DNA of 64,000 nt from contig JACPFU010000015.1 of assembly GCA_016182785.1 (NCBI GenBank), positions 62,001-126,000 on the forward strand. The letters are read 5' to 3'. Below, piece by piece: positions 8,796-17,371 of this stretch (positions are counted from its first letter, which is position 1; each line of letters opens with the position of its first letter). Under the pieces are notes generated by a model. The model was not told the origin of the DNA and made no database searches. It saw only the letters and a program-made list of their open reading frames with translations. Position numbers and translations under genes: made by a program. This DNA is from Lysobacterales bacterium. GTDB taxonomy: Bacteria > Pseudomonadota > Gammaproteobacteria > Xanthomonadales > Ahniellaceae.

Positions 8796-9809
8796 TCAGA
8801 ACCCGCGGTCCCCGGAGAGAATGCCGCCGAGTCCGCCGAGCACCGAGCCTTCTTCCTTCGAGCCGCCGCGTTGGTACGCAGCCGCGAACATGCGGCCGGC
8901 CATGCGCGAGAACGGCAGCGACTGCATCCAGACGTGGCCGGGGCCGGTCATCTGCGCGAGGAACACGCCTTCGCCGCCGAACAGCATCGACTTCACGCCG
9001 CCGACCGGGATCACGTCGAACTGCACGGAACTGGTCATCGCGACGACGCAGCCGGTGTCCACTTCCAGGCGTTCGCCGGCCGCGAGTTCGCGCTCGACGA
9101 TGGTGCCACCGGCATGCACGAACACCAGGCCATCGCCTTCCAGCTTCTGCATGATGAAGCCTTCGCCGCCGAACAACGCGGTCATCACCTTCTTCTGGAA
9201 GAAGATGCCGATCGACACGCCGCGCGCCGCCGCCAGGAACGAGTCCTTCTGGCAGATGATGCGACCGCCGTAGTTCGACAGCGTGAACGGAATGATCGTG
9301 CCCGGATACGGCGCCGCGAACGCGACTTTGGCCTTGCCGGCATTGCCGCTGTGCGTGAACACGGTGGTGAACAGCGACTCGCCGGTGATGATGCGCTTGC
9401 CGGCGCCGAGCAGCTTGTCCATGAAGCCGCCGGCCGCGGACTGCTGCGAACCGTCACCGAACACGGTGTCCATGCGCACCACCGGCTGCTTGTACATCAG
9501 CGATCCGGCTTCGGCCACCGCGCTTTCGCCGGGGTCGAGCTCGACCTCGACGAACTGCATGTCCGAGCCGAAGATCTTGTAATCGATCTCGTCGGCGCGC
9601 GTGGACAGGTTCGCCGCCGGCGGTGGCGGCGCGACCATCGCATGCGACGCGGACGCCGCCAGTTCGTTGCACTTGCCGATCGGCATCCACTCGGCGAACC
9701 CCTGGCGCCAGCAGTGGCCGTTCGGATTGGCGCTCGCCTGCGCGACCGCAGCGGCGTGGTCGAGCGGACCCATCTGTTGTCCGTTGTAGCTCAGGAACCA
9801 TTGGTGCAT
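8796..9809 (-). CDS. AIM24/TIGR00266-family protein with N-terminal GYF-like domain
   Basis: Encodes 337 residues. The first 50 residues (MHQWFLSYNGQQMGPLD ... WRQGFAEWMPIG) match the GYF_2/DUF4339 small domain, with the conserved W, G-P and the later W-x-P-I. From about residue 85 the protein is an AIM24-type beta-sandwich rich in glycine, with GGEGFIMQKLEGDG and GGEGVFLAQMTGPG. The start is ATG at 9809 with GGAGG nearby. An ATG at 9857 lies outside the domain, inside a palindromic repeat. Bacterial AIM24 proteins have no settled function. The fusion to a GYF-like domain suggests protein interaction. It precedes the GT41 gene by 28 bases and is probably cotranscribed with it. Confidence 0.85.
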   Translation of the reverse strand: MHQWFLSYNGQQMGPLDHAAAVAQASANPNGHCWRQGFAEWMPIGKCNELAASASHAMVAPPPPAANLSTRADEIDYKIFGSDMQFVEVELDPGESAVAEAGSLMYKQPVVRMDTVFGDGSQQSAAGGFMDKLLGAGKRIITGESLFTTVFTHSGNAGKAKVAFAAPYPGTIIPFTLSNYGGRIICQKDSFLAAARGVSIGIFFQKKVMTALFGGEGFIMQKLEGDGLVFVHAGGTIVERELAAGERLEVDTGCVVAMTSSVQFDVIPVGGVKSMLFGGEGVFLAQMTGPGHVWMQSLPFSRMAGRMFAAAYQRGGSKEEGSVLGGLGGILSGDRGF

Positions 9810-9843
9810 ATGCTTGCCTCCAGATTGTTGGATTCGATGATTG

Positions 9844-9902
9844 TGTGGGAGGGCCACTTGTGGCCCGATCTTCTGAATCGGCCCACAAGTGGGCCTGCCA
9901 CA
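9844..9902. repeat. REP/BIME-like palindromic pair
   Basis: Two 26-base arms (9844-9869 and 9877-9902) are inverted copies with three mismatches. Each arm is itself a palindrome (7-bp stem at GGGCCAC/GTGGCCC, and the same with GGCCCAC/GTGGGCC). The element lies between manC and the AIM24 gene, both on the minus strand. It looks like an extragenic palindrome that could also attenuate transcription beyond manC, although the T-run is on the wrong side for that strand. Confidence 0.7.
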
Positions 9903-9914
9903 AAAAAGCAGGAA

Positions 9915-11336
9915 TCAACACCGCCCATAGCGGTCTTCCAGCCGCACGATGTCGTCCTCGCCGAAATAATCACCGCACTGCACTTCAATCAAGTGGACGT
10001 CGTCAGGGGTCGGGTTCTCGAGGCGGTGCAGGGTATCCATCGGGATGTACACCGACTCGTTCCGGTGCAGCAGTTTCTCCTCGTCGCCGACGCGCACCTT
10101 GGCGGTGCCGCGCACCACGGTCCAGTGCTCGCTGCGGCGGTAGTGCTTCTGCAGCGACAGCACCTGGCCCGGCTTCACGGTCAGGCGCTTCACCTTGCAG
10201 TCGGGGGCGTCCTCGAGCACGGTGTAGCTGCCCCAGGGGCGATGCACCGTGGTGTGCAGTTCGGTGGTGCTGTGCTGGCTGCGTTTCAACGCATCGACCA
10301 CGTGCTTGACCGACTGCGACTGCTCGCGGTGCGCGACCAGCAGTGCATCCTCGGTGTCGATGATCATCAGGTCGGACACGCCGACCGCGGCGATGATGCG
10401 CTTGCCGCCCTGCACGTAGTTGCGTGCGGCGCCGACGAATACCGCTTCGCCGAGCCGACGGTTGCCGACTTCGTCGCATTCGACCAGGTCGCTCAACGCA
10501 TTCCACGAGCCGATGTCGCTCCAGTCGAAACTGGCCGGCACCACGGCGCGCTTGCTCGCGCGCTCCATCACCGCGTAGTCGATCGAGATCTCCGGAATGC
10601 GCGCGAAGGCGTCGGTGTCGAACACCAGACTGTCCTCGTCCGGACTCGCAGCGATGCAGGCACGGGTCGCGGCCAGCACGTCCGCGCAGGTGCTCGCGGC
10701 GGTCTCGATCAAGGTGCCGACGCGGAAGCAGAACATGCCCGAGTTCCAGTAGAAGCCGCCGCTTTCGAGATAGCGCGTGGCGGTGGCATGATCGGGCTTC
10801 TCGACGAAGCGTTTGACCTCGAAGCCGTCGCTGCCGATCGCTGCGCCGCGTTCGATGTAGCCATAACCGGTCTCGGCGCGCGTCGGCACCACGCCGAAGG
10901 TGGCGAGATGGCCGGCGGCGGCCAGGTGTGCAGCGCGGCCGACCGCTTCCTTGAACGCGTCGACGTCGCGGATCAGATGGTCGGAGGCGAGCACCAGCAT
11001 CAAGGCATCATCACCATGGCGGGCCTGGATCTTCAGCGCCGCCGCAATCACCGCCGGCGCGGTATTGCGCGCGCTCGGTTCCAGCAGATAGCGCGCGCGG
11101 GCGCCATCGAACTCCGGGTGCTTGGCATAGGCGTCGCGCGTGATGAAGGCATAGTCGCGACTGGTCACCGTGTACACCGGCGCGCCCGGCGTCGCCACCG
11201 CCAGCGCCCGCACCAGCGTCTTGCCGATCAAGGTGTCGCCATCGGGCAGGGTCATGAACGGCTTCGGATACAACCGCCGCGACACCGGCCACAAGCGCGT
11301 ACCGGCACCGCCGGAGAGAATCACGGGAATCAGCAT
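9915..11336 (-). CDS. manC: Mannose-1-phosphate guanylyltransferase / mannose-6-phosphate isomerase
   Basis: Encodes 473 residues, the full length of bifunctional type II GMP-PMI enzymes. The N-terminal nucleotidyltransferase domain opens with VILSGGAGTRLWPVSRRLYP and KPF, the GDP-mannose pyrophosphorylase signature. The C-terminal cupin (about residues 345-465) contains HRPWGSYTVLED, VKPGQVLSLQKHYRRSEHW and NESVYIPMDTLHRLENP, the phosphomannose-isomerase half. It makes GDP-mannose from fructose-6-phosphate-derived mannose phosphates for surface polysaccharide (xanthan, O-antigen) or GDP-rhamnose and fucose. The rfb genes lie about 4 kb away, so this stretch supplies both GDP- and dTDP-sugars. 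The start ATG has an AGGA-type ribosome site. Confidence 0.93.
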   Translation of the reverse strand: MLIPVILSGGAGTRLWPVSRRLYPKPFMTLPDGDTLIGKTLVRALAVATPGAPVYTVTSRDYAFITRDAYAKHPEFDGARARYLLEPSARNTAPAVIAAALKIQARHGDDALMLVLASDHLIRDVDAFKEAVGRAAHLAAAGHLATFGVVPTRAETGYGYIERGAAIGSDGFEVKRFVEKPDHATATRYLESGGFYWNSGMFCFRVGTLIETAASTCADVLAATRACIAASPDEDSLVFDTDAFARIPEISIDYAVMERASKRAVVPASFDWSDIGSWNALSDLVECDEVGNRRLGEAVFVGAARNYVQGGKRIIAAVGVSDLMIIDTEDALLVAHREQSQSVKHVVDALKRSQHSTTELHTTVHRPWGSYTVLEDAPDCKVKRLTVKPGQVLSLQKHYRRSEHWTVVRGTAKVRVGDEEKLLHRNESVYIPMDTLHRLENPTPDDVHLIEVQCGDYFGEDDIVRLEDRYGRC

Positions 11337-11433
11337 GGGGTCCTGCTTGCAGCAGCTCTGAACGAACCGCGATTATGGGGCCGAAGACTCGAAATGCCAG
11401 CACCGCTCCAGCCCTGTGCACCCTCGCCGACAT

Positions 11434-11481
11434 CGGCCCTGAATGTAGGTCGGCTCAAGCCGCGCAGCGGCGGAACCGACA
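11434..11481. repeat. Dispersed palindromic repeat, copy 1
   Basis: A 48-base unit that recurs at 11529-11576 with only two differences. Its core contains GTCGGCTC and, after about 20 bases, GAACCGAC, which is a near-complete stem. It is in the intergenic space downstream of the NAD-kinase-like gene and upstream of manC. This type of unit (TGTAGGTCGGC...GCCGACA) resembles REP elements of Xanthomonadales, from memory. Confidence 0.75.
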
Positions 11482-11528
11482 TTGCCGCCACCCCCGAAAA
11501 AGCGTCTGGCCAAAGCCGAACCCACGAG

Positions 11529-11576
11529 CGGCCCTGTATGTAGGTCGGCTCAAGCCGCGCAGCGGCGGAGCCGACA
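11529..11576. repeat. Dispersed palindromic repeat, copy 2
   Basis: The second copy, in the same orientation and offset by exactly 95 bases from copy 1. Here the stem GTCGGCTC/GAGCCGAC is perfect. Forty-six of 48 positions match copy 1. The space between the copies is single-copy sequence. The unit lies 9 bases beyond the stop codon of the NAD-kinase-like gene, so it may also end that transcript. Confidence 0.75.
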
Positions 11577-11584
11577 GAACGATG

Positions 11585-12505
11585 TCACCCCGCCGGCACC
11601 ACCAGGTTCAAGCGCCGCTCGGCGATGCGCAGTTGTACGCGGCGGCCGGAGACGAAGTCGATGCGGTCGGACTCGATGCCGTCGGCGAAGATCACGCCGC
11701 CTTCGCTCATTTCCGAGGCGATGCTGAGCGGGGTGTTGGCATCGACGGTGCCGACATCGAGCGATGCGGCGGTCGCGACCGAGGGCCAGGGTTCGCGCAC
11801 GAACCAGGCGAGGCGGGCTTCGGTGACGGCGGGCATCGCGATCTCGAGCGCGCGCTGCTTGACGATCGAGCGCGCCCAGCCGGTGGCGCCGCTGCCGGTG
11901 GCGATGATCACGCCGGACGAGGAGTGGCGTTCCTCGGCATTGCCGGCACGCAGGCGATAGCGCGCCGACTGATGCGTGATGTGGCCGACGAAGATTTCGT
12001 TCAACGCGAGCAGGCGCTGGCCGTCGTCGCAGACCGCTTCGGCAAGCACGCGTGCCTCGATCTGCCAGCGTGCGTCGCCCTCGATCGCCGCCGTGGTCAG
12101 GGCTTCGACGTGTTCGGGCGCGTGCCTGCACAGGACGCCGTCATAACGCGCAGGGTCGGGGTTCACGCCGATCGTGTGCTGGCCGTCGAGGTACTTGGCG
12201 ACGTTCGCGACCAGGCCGTCCTGGCCGACGATCATGACCAGGTCATCGGGTGCGAACAGGAAACGGTCGAGGTCGGCGCGGTCGATGCGAGTGTACGGTC
12301 GGTCCTGCGGGATGCCCTGCAGCGCGTGGCCAAGCCCGTGCTCGAGGCGCTCGTGCGTGGCCTCGTACCAGTCGATGCTTTCGCCGGTCGAGGCCAGGCA
12401 GAACTTCGCCTGCGCGTAGGTGCCGTAGCGCGCGATCAGTTGCTCCAGCGGCGTCGGCCGGGTGATGACGACGACGCGCGCAAGTCGGCGTGCGGCTTCG
12501 CTCAT
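11585..12505 (-). CDS. NAD-kinase-like nucleotide-binding protein
   Basis: Encodes 306 residues. The arrangement follows the NAD kinase/diacylglycerol-kinase fold. A Rossmann-like strand ends in MIVGQDGLVANVAKYL (91-106), which replaces the family's GGDGT; GVNPDPARYDGVL follows (113-125); LNE is at 168-170; and SSGVIIATGSGATGW (196-210) corresponds to the NADK substrate loop. Because the second glycine of GGDGT is Gln and the Thr is Leu, canonical NADP synthesis is uncertain. It may use another substrate or be regulatory. It overlaps the SPFH gene by four bases (ATGA), which makes coupled translation likely and suggests a role at the membrane with that protein. Confidence 0.7.
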   Translation of the reverse strand: MSEAARRLARVVVITRPTPLEQLIARYGTYAQAKFCLASTGESIDWYEATHERLEHGLGHALQGIPQDRPYTRIDRADLDRFLFAPDDLVMIVGQDGLVANVAKYLDGQHTIGVNPDPARYDGVLCRHAPEHVEALTTAAIEGDARWQIEARVLAEAVCDDGQRLLALNEIFVGHITHQSARYRLRAGNAEERHSSSGVIIATGSGATGWARSIVKQRALEIAMPAVTEARLAWFVREPWPSVATAASLDVGTVDANTPLSIASEMSEGGVIFADGIESDRIDFVSGRRVQLRIAERRLNLVVPAG

Positions 12506-13545
12506 TTCGCGTCAGGCGGATTGCCGAGCCACTCGCGGAAGTGCTGGGCGAGCAGGTCCGGCGTGATGTTCAGATGGCCGATCGACTGGATGTGTTCGGC
12601 GAAACGCGCCATCACGATGCCCGACGCCGCATGGCTCGGCGTGTTGCGCCAGATCTCGTGCTGCTTTTCGGTCTCGTCGAGGCGGGCTGCGGCGAGCACG
12701 CGCTGCGCGTCGGCGGCGGCTGTGGCGGACACGCTCTGGCGCTTGGCTTCGGCTTCGGCAATCGCGTGCAGGCGGTCGATTTCGGTGCGCGTCTTCTCGG
12801 CGTCAGCGGCGGCGCTCTGGCGCACCTGGTTCAGCGCATTGTCGCCGCGCTGCTTGATCAACAGTTCCTGCTTGCGCTCGAGTTCGAGTTCGGTCGCGAG
12901 TTCGTTCTCCTTGATCGCGCGTTCCTTCTCGACCGCCTGGGCGCGACGCTGGAAGATCGCCTCGTCGGCCTTGGCCTGGATCGATTCGCGCGCCGGTGTC
13001 TGCAGCGCCTTCTCGACATCGGCCATCGGCGCGAGCTGGTCGATCACGACGTTGACCAGCGCCAGGCCCATCGCGCCGATCTCGGTGTCTTCGCGGAACG
13101 CTTTCATCAGCGCCTCGCGGATCGCGTCCGAACCGCGGTTCAGGGCCTGCTCGAGGGTCGCCGAGGCGAGATAGCTGCGCGCCGGCGGCAGCGCGCGCTG
13201 CGACCACAGGGTCGCGATCGCATCGAGCGGGCGCTGCACCCAGGTGCCGGTGTCGGCGCCAATCGAGAAGTTCACGCGTGAAACGGCGACGGCGGGATTG
13301 GCGACGCGATAGACGACGGTGCACTGCACCTTCAGCGCCTGGAAGTCGCTGCTGCGCTCGTTCAGCACGAAGGTGGTCGCGCAGTCCTCGACCGGCACTT
13401 CCGCAAGCGCGGCCGACAGCGGCAGGAACCAGTACGCCAGGCCGGCACCGGAACGCGCGAGCTGGCCGTTCCTGAAATGCAGCACGAACTGGTTGGGTTC
13501 GGCGCGCAGGTGTCGCAACGGTCCGTACTTGCTGATCGTGGCCAT
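12502..13545 (-). CDS. SPFH/Band 7 domain protein
   Basis: Encodes 347 residues. Residues about 15-190 form a Band 7/SPFH domain (FVLHFRNGQLARSGAGLAYW, then VQCTVVYRVANPAVAV and IREALMKAFREDTEIGAMGL). Residues about 195-290 form a long charged, alanine-rich coiled coil. There is no N-terminal transmembrane helix, unlike stomatin or HflK, so membrane contact must be peripheral or through partners. SPFH proteins oligomerise into membrane scaffolds. It lies 48 bases after the HAD phosphatase gene, and its stop overlaps the start of the NAD-kinase-like gene, giving a three-gene operon. Confidence 0.85.
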   Translation of the reverse strand: MATISKYGPLRHLRAEPNQFVLHFRNGQLARSGAGLAYWFLPLSAALAEVPVEDCATTFVLNERSSDFQALKVQCTVVYRVANPAVAVSRVNFSIGADTGTWVQRPLDAIATLWSQRALPPARSYLASATLEQALNRGSDAIREALMKAFREDTEIGAMGLALVNVVIDQLAPMADVEKALQTPARESIQAKADEAIFQRRAQAVEKERAIKENELATELELERKQELLIKQRGDNALNQVRQSAAADAEKTRTEIDRLHAIAEAEAKRQSVSATAAADAQRVLAAARLDETEKQHEIWRNTPSHAASGIVMARFAEHIQSIGHLNITPDLLAQHFREWLGNPPDAK

Positions 13546-13593
13546 GCACTCGTCTCCGGGGGAATGGCGCCGATACTAGACGTTCCGCCGCAA

Positions 13594-14205
13594 CTAGGCG
13601 ACCTGCCGGCCGCGATAGAAGCGGCGCTGGGCGAGGGCGAGCAGGCCTTCGTCTTCGGGGGTGTCGCCGTGGGCATGGACTTCGGCGTAACCGACGAGTT
13701 CGTACTGTTCGCGCACGCGGCGGGCCTTCTCGGCGTTGACGTTCTGCGCGCCGGCATAACGCCCGGTCAGGCGGCCGGCGCGGACTTCGAGTGTCGACGC
13801 GATCAGGTCGAGCCCGTGCGTCGCGCACCAGTGCTTCAGGTACACGTCGTAGGCGCCGGAGACCACGACCACGCGATCGCCGCGCGCCTTGTGCTCGGCG
13901 ATGCGCTGCATCATGTCCGGCCGCAGCACACCCGGCAGCACGTCCCGCGCGAACGCGGCCGCCTTCGCCTCGTACTCGGTTTCAAGCATGCCGCGGAAGG
14001 CGACCCAGGCCAGCACCGCGCGCAAGGTCGAGCCACTCAACCAACCGGCCCGCGCCGCAGCCACCAGCGGCAACATCCACGGCTTCCAGAACCGCAGCCG
14101 CCACTTCGGCACCGCGTAATGCAGAAAACCCGGCAACATCTCCCGCGTCGTGATCGTGCCGTCGAAGTCGAACAGGGCGAGGACGGGTAGAGTCAGTTTC
14201 GGCAT
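13594..14205 (-). CDS. HAD-superfamily phosphatase (HAD-IB, SerB-like)
   Basis: Encodes 203 residues. Motif I is ALFDFDGTIT (nucleophile Asp13, acid Asp15). Motif II is VVVVSGAYDVYL, and motif IV is AHGDTPEDEGLL. A four-helix-type cap lies between motifs I and II (GWLSGSTLRAVLAWVAF). This matches the 'HAD-IB family hydrolase' group, which includes phosphoserine phosphatase and membrane-associated phosphatases. The substrate is not clear. It is the first gene of the operon with the SPFH and NAD-kinase-like genes. The alternative, a true SerB, is unlikely because the N-terminal ACT region and serine-specific residues are missing. Confidence 0.8.
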   Translation of the reverse strand: MPKLTLPVLALFDFDGTITTREMLPGFLHYAVPKWRLRFWKPWMLPLVAAARAGWLSGSTLRAVLAWVAFRGMLETEYEAKAAAFARDVLPGVLRPDMMQRIAEHKARGDRVVVVSGAYDVYLKHWCATHGLDLIASTLEVRAGRLTGRYAGAQNVNAEKARRVREQYELVGYAEVHAHGDTPEDEGLLALAQRRFYRGRQVA

Positions 14206-14283
14206 CTCGTGAGGATCAATCGCTGTGCTTCATCGCGGCCGGCTAGGATAGATGATCTAAGTGCGCCGCAAGCGAGGATCAGG

Positions 14284-14988
14284 ATGGCTTTGGACACGAG
14301 GCAGATCGTCGAGACGCAGTCTCGATGGACGGCCTGCCTGGCGCGAGGCGACGCGGACATTGCACGATTGGCTCAGCGCGCCCTCTCGGGTGCGAAGCTC
14401 GCATCCGAAATCATTGGCGCAAACCTCAGGGCTATCGGTTATCCAAATGTTCCCGGCGTGATTGGGCCGGATGCGGGATTGGATTTCCGAATCAAGGCGC
14501 TCGAAGCCCGAATTGGCGGCTCGCTGAATCCGATGCTGGCGTGCTTCTGGCGCGAAGTTGGCAGCGTCTGCCTTTGCGATCCGGTCGACTATGCGCACGT
14601 CGCGTTCTGGGAGCAACATGGAATCGAGCGCGTCTGCGATGGCGTCGAGATCGATGGCTGCAGTGACGAATGGCTGTCCTTCGCGCTCGATTGGCTCGCA
14701 GAAGACGACAGCCTGACCGAATTGCCATTGTGCCCGGATGCACTGCACAAGGACGATATCAGCGGAGGCTCGCCCTACTGCATCGACGCGCTTGCGGGTT
14801 GGGACGCGCCGCTGTTGAACTTCGAATGGAGCGATGTCGACAGGCCAGAATCCGCCAAGGATCGCTGCGATCTGGTGAGCTATCTGCGCACGGCGTTGCT
14901 CGAGTGCGCTGGATTCCCGGGACTGTATGGCGAGCCTGCTTTCGACGCACTGCGGCCGCGGCTGCTTGCCGGGGTCAAGTTGTTCTGA
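14284..14988 (+). CDS. Hypothetical protein, orphan
   Basis: Encodes 234 residues from ATG at 14284 with AGGATCAGG just upstream. An earlier in-frame ATG at 14209 would overlap the start region of the HAD gene. The minus-strand frame over the same bases lacks a plausible protein. I recognise no family. It is acidic and rich in Trp and Cys (for example CFWREVGSVCLCD and WLSFALDWLAEDD), with no signal peptide and no membrane segment. It resembles, weakly, SUKH/SMI1-like immunity proteins in composition only. Its base composition looks less GC-rich than its neighbours, so horizontal acquisition is possible. Confidence 0.6.
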   Translation: MALDTRQIVETQSRWTACLARGDADIARLAQRALSGAKLASEIIGANLRAIGYPNVPGVIGPDAGLDFRIKALEARIGGSLNPMLACFWREVGSVCLCDPVDYAHVAFWEQHGIERVCDGVEIDGCSDEWLSFALDWLAEDDSLTELPLCPDALHKDDISGGSPYCIDALAGWDAPLLNFEWSDVDRPESAKDRCDLVSYLRTALLECAGFPGLYGEPAFDALRPRLLAGVKLF

Positions 14989-15015
14989 AGCACAGATGCG
15001 TTGGCATCGCGCCAA

Positions 15016-15930
15016 TCAACTCGCGAGTTCGCCCATCACCCGCGCCAAGCCTTCGGACCAGTCGGGCAGGGTGAGGCCGAAGGTGGATTGCAGCTTGCGG
15101 GTGTCGAGGACGGAGTAGGCGGGGCGTTGCGCCTTGGTCGGGAATTCGGCGGTGGTGATGGCGGCGACCTCAGGTCGGCGTTCGATCAGCCCGGCGGTGT
15201 GGGCGTGGTCGACGATGCGGCTGGCGAAGCCGTGCCAGGTGGTGTGGCCGGAAGCGGTCAGATGGTAGGTGCCGAAGCGGGGATCGGTCGCCGCTGCGTC
15301 GCGCAGCGCGTGCAGGACCAGCGCCGTGGTGTCGGCGATCAGGCGCGCGGAGGTCGGCGTGCCGGTCTGGTCGGCGACGATGGTCAGGCGCTCGCGTTCG
15401 CGCGCCAGGCGCAGCATGGTGCGCAGGAAGTTCGTGCCGCGCACGCCGTACACCCAGGCCGTGCGCAAGATCAGGTGCGGCGCGCCGGAATCGCGCAACG
15501 CGATCTCTCCGGCGAGCTTGCTGCGGCCATAGGCGCCGAGCGGCGCGGTCGCGTCGTCCTCGCGCCACGGCCGCGTCGACTGCCCGTTGAATACGTAGTC
15601 GGTCGAGAAGTGCACGACGCGCGCATCGATCGCTCTTGCCGCAGCGCCGATCACGCCGAGGGCGCTGCCGTTGATGCGCTGCGCGAGCGCGGATTCGTCC
15701 TCGGCGCGATCGACCGCGGTGTAGGCCGCGGCGTTGACGATCCAGCGCGGGCGCGTGGACGCGATCAGCGCGCGCAGTGCGTCATCATCGTCGAGGTCGC
15801 AGCGCGTGCAGTGGACCACGCCCGGCAACACGCCCTTGCGCGTGGTCGCGACGATCGGGCCGAGCGGTGCCAGGGCGCGGTGCAGCTCGAAACCGACCTG
15901 GCCATCGGCACCGAGCAGCAGGATGCTCAC
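15016..15930 (-). CDS. rfbD: dTDP-4-dehydrorhamnose reductase
   Basis: Encodes 304 residues and carries out the last step of dTDP-L-rhamnose synthesis, NADPH reduction of the 4-keto sugar. Features are the Rossmann loop LLGADGQVGFEL at the N-terminus, the conserved STDYVFNGQ, and the SDR catalytic pair in YGRSKLAGE. GTG at 15930 is the start. It sits directly on the TGA of rfbC (GTGA overlap), and a longer reading frame upstream has no homology. It is the last gene of rfbBACD, and its product feeds O-antigen or exopolysaccharide assembly. Confidence 0.95.
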   Translation of the reverse strand: MSILLLGADGQVGFELHRALAPLGPIVATTRKGVLPGVVHCTRCDLDDDDALRALIASTRPRWIVNAAAYTAVDRAEDESALAQRINGSALGVIGAAARAIDARVVHFSTDYVFNGQSTRPWREDDATAPLGAYGRSKLAGEIALRDSGAPHLILRTAWVYGVRGTNFLRTMLRLARERERLTIVADQTGTPTSARLIADTTALVLHALRDAAATDPRFGTYHLTASGHTTWHGFASRIVDHAHTAGLIERRPEVAAITTAEFPTKAQRPAYSVLDTRKLQSTFGLTLPDWSEGLARVMGELAS

Positions 15931-16484
15931 GGTGCGTAGACCGGCAGGCGTTCGACGGGAATGTCGGCGAGGAGTGGTGCCTTCGCGTCCTTGTCCGACA
16001 GCGACGGTTGTGCGATCGGCCAGTCGATCGCCAGCGCGGCGTCGTTCCAGCGCAGGTTCGCATCGGCCACGCGGTCGTAGGGTGTGGTCACCAGATAGTG
16101 GAACAGCGCCGAGTCGCTGGTGACGACAAAGCCATGCGCGAAGCCCTCCGGCACCCACAGCTGGCGCTTGTTCTCGGCCGAGAGCACCGCCGCCGTCCAT
16201 TTGCCGAAGGTCGGCGAGCCGCGGCGGATGTCGACGGCGACGTCGTACACCTCGCCTTCGAGCACGCTGACGAGCTTGCCCTGCGGATTCGGCCACTGGT
16301 AGTGCAGGCCGCGCAGCACGCCATTGGCCGAGCGCGACAGGTTCGTCTGCACGACATCGAAGTCGAGCCCATGCTCGGCATAGCGCGCTCGGTTCCAGCC
16401 CTCATAGAAGAAGCCGCGGGCATCGCCAAACACATCCGGCTCGATCAGCTTGACCTCGGGCAGCGTCGTTGCGATGACCCTCAT
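15927..16484 (-). CDS. rfbC: dTDP-4-dehydrorhamnose 3,5-epimerase
   Basis: Encodes 185 residues, the normal length of Rml[40 protein letters not shown] and [10 protein letters not shown] are diagnostic of this cupin epimerase. The H-x-Q-W and F-x-H-G type residues form the active site. ATG at 16484 overlaps the TGA of rfbA, and the gene's own stop overlaps rfbD's GTG, so three rfb genes are coupled by 4-base overlaps. Confidence 0.96.
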   Translation of the reverse strand: MRVIATTLPEVKLIEPDVFGDARGFFYEGWNRARYAEHGLDFDVVQTNLSRSANGVLRGLHYQWPNPQGKLVSVLEGEVYDVAVDIRRGSPTFGKWTAAVLSAENKRQLWVPEGFAHGFVVTSDSALFHYLVTTPYDRVADANLRWNDAALAIDWPIAQPSLSDKDAKAPLLADIPVERLPVYAP

Positions 16485-17359
16485 CGCATGCCCTCGCTGT
16501 GGGCGATGCGCGCGAGGTAGTCGCCGTACCCGGATTTCGCCAGTGGCGCGGCGATGCGCAGCAGCTGCTCGGCGTCGATCCAGCCGTTCTGGAACGCGAT
16601 CTCCTCGGGGCAGCAGACGCGCAGACCCTGGCGCGCCACGATGGTCTCGATGAAGTTGCCGGCCTCGATCAGCGACTCGTGCGTGCCGGTGTCGAGCCAG
16701 GCATAACCGCGGCCGAGCTTCTCGCAGCGCAGCTTGCCTTCGGCGAGATAGACCTTGTTGAGATCGGTGATTTCGAGTTCGCCGCGCGGCGATGGCTTCA
16801 ACGCGGCGGCGTAGTCGCTGGCGTGACCGTCGTAGAAATACAGTCCGGTGACCGCGTAGTGCGACTTCGGCTGCTTCGGCTTTTCTTCGAGGCTGAGCAC
16901 GCGGCCGTGATCGTCGAACTCGGCGACGCCGTAGCGTTCCGGGTCGCGCACGTAGTAGCCGAACACGGTTGCGCCTTCGCTTTGTGCGGCGGCGCGACGC
17001 AAGACGTCGGTCAGGCCATGGCCATAGAAGATGTTGTCACCGAGCACCAGGCAGGAAGGCTGGCCACCGACGAATTCGCGCCCGATCAGATAGGCCTGCG
17101 CCAAGCCGTCGGGGCTCGGTTGTACCGCGTACTGAATGTTCATGCCCCAACTTGATCCATCGCCGAGCAGCCGCTGGAACAGCGCCTGTTCGTGCGGCGT
17201 GTTGATGATCAGCACGTCGCGGATGCCGGCCAGCATCAGCACGCTCAGCGGGTAGTAGATCATCGGCTTGTCGTACACCGGCAGCAGCTGCTTGCTGACC
17301 GCAATCGTCAGCGGATGCAGACGCGAACCGGCACCGCCGGCGAGGATGATGCCTTTCAT
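16481..17359 (-). CDS. rfbA: Glucose-1-phosphate thymidylyltransferase
   Basis: Encodes 292 residues. The N-terminal signature [14 protein letters not shown] followed by [17 protein letters not shown] binds dTTP and glucose 1-phosphate. [12 protein letters not shown] and [10 protein letters not shown] are further RmlA motifs. It makes dTDP-glucose, the entry metabolite for RfbB. It lies 12 bases after rfbB with GGAACC as ribosome site. Confidence 0.96.
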   Translation of the reverse strand: MKGIILAGGAGSRLHPLTIAVSKQLLPVYDKPMIYYPLSVLMLAGIRDVLIINTPHEQALFQRLLGDGSSWGMNIQYAVQPSPDGLAQAYLIGREFVGGQPSCLVLGDNIFYGHGLTDVLRRAAAQSEGATVFGYYVRDPERYGVAEFDDHGRVLSLEEKPKQPKSHYAVTGLYFYDGHASDYAAALKPSPRGELEITDLNKVYLAEGKLRCEKLGRGYAWLDTGTHESLIEAGNFIETIVARQGLRVCCPEEIAFQNGWIDAEQLLRIAAPLAKSGYGDYLARIAHSEGMR

Positions 17360-17371
17360 TCGGGTTCCTTG

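Noticed and set aside
9815..9857. Extended N-terminus of the AIM24-type protein (ATG 9857)
   Set aside because: It would lie inside the palindromic repeat, and a good ribosome site precedes ATG 9809.
14257..15015. A 252-codon minus-strand frame over the orphan gene
   Set aside because: Its start overlaps the HAD/orphan start region without a ribosome site, whereas the plus-strand frame has one and a plausible globular composition; still the less certain choice of this window.
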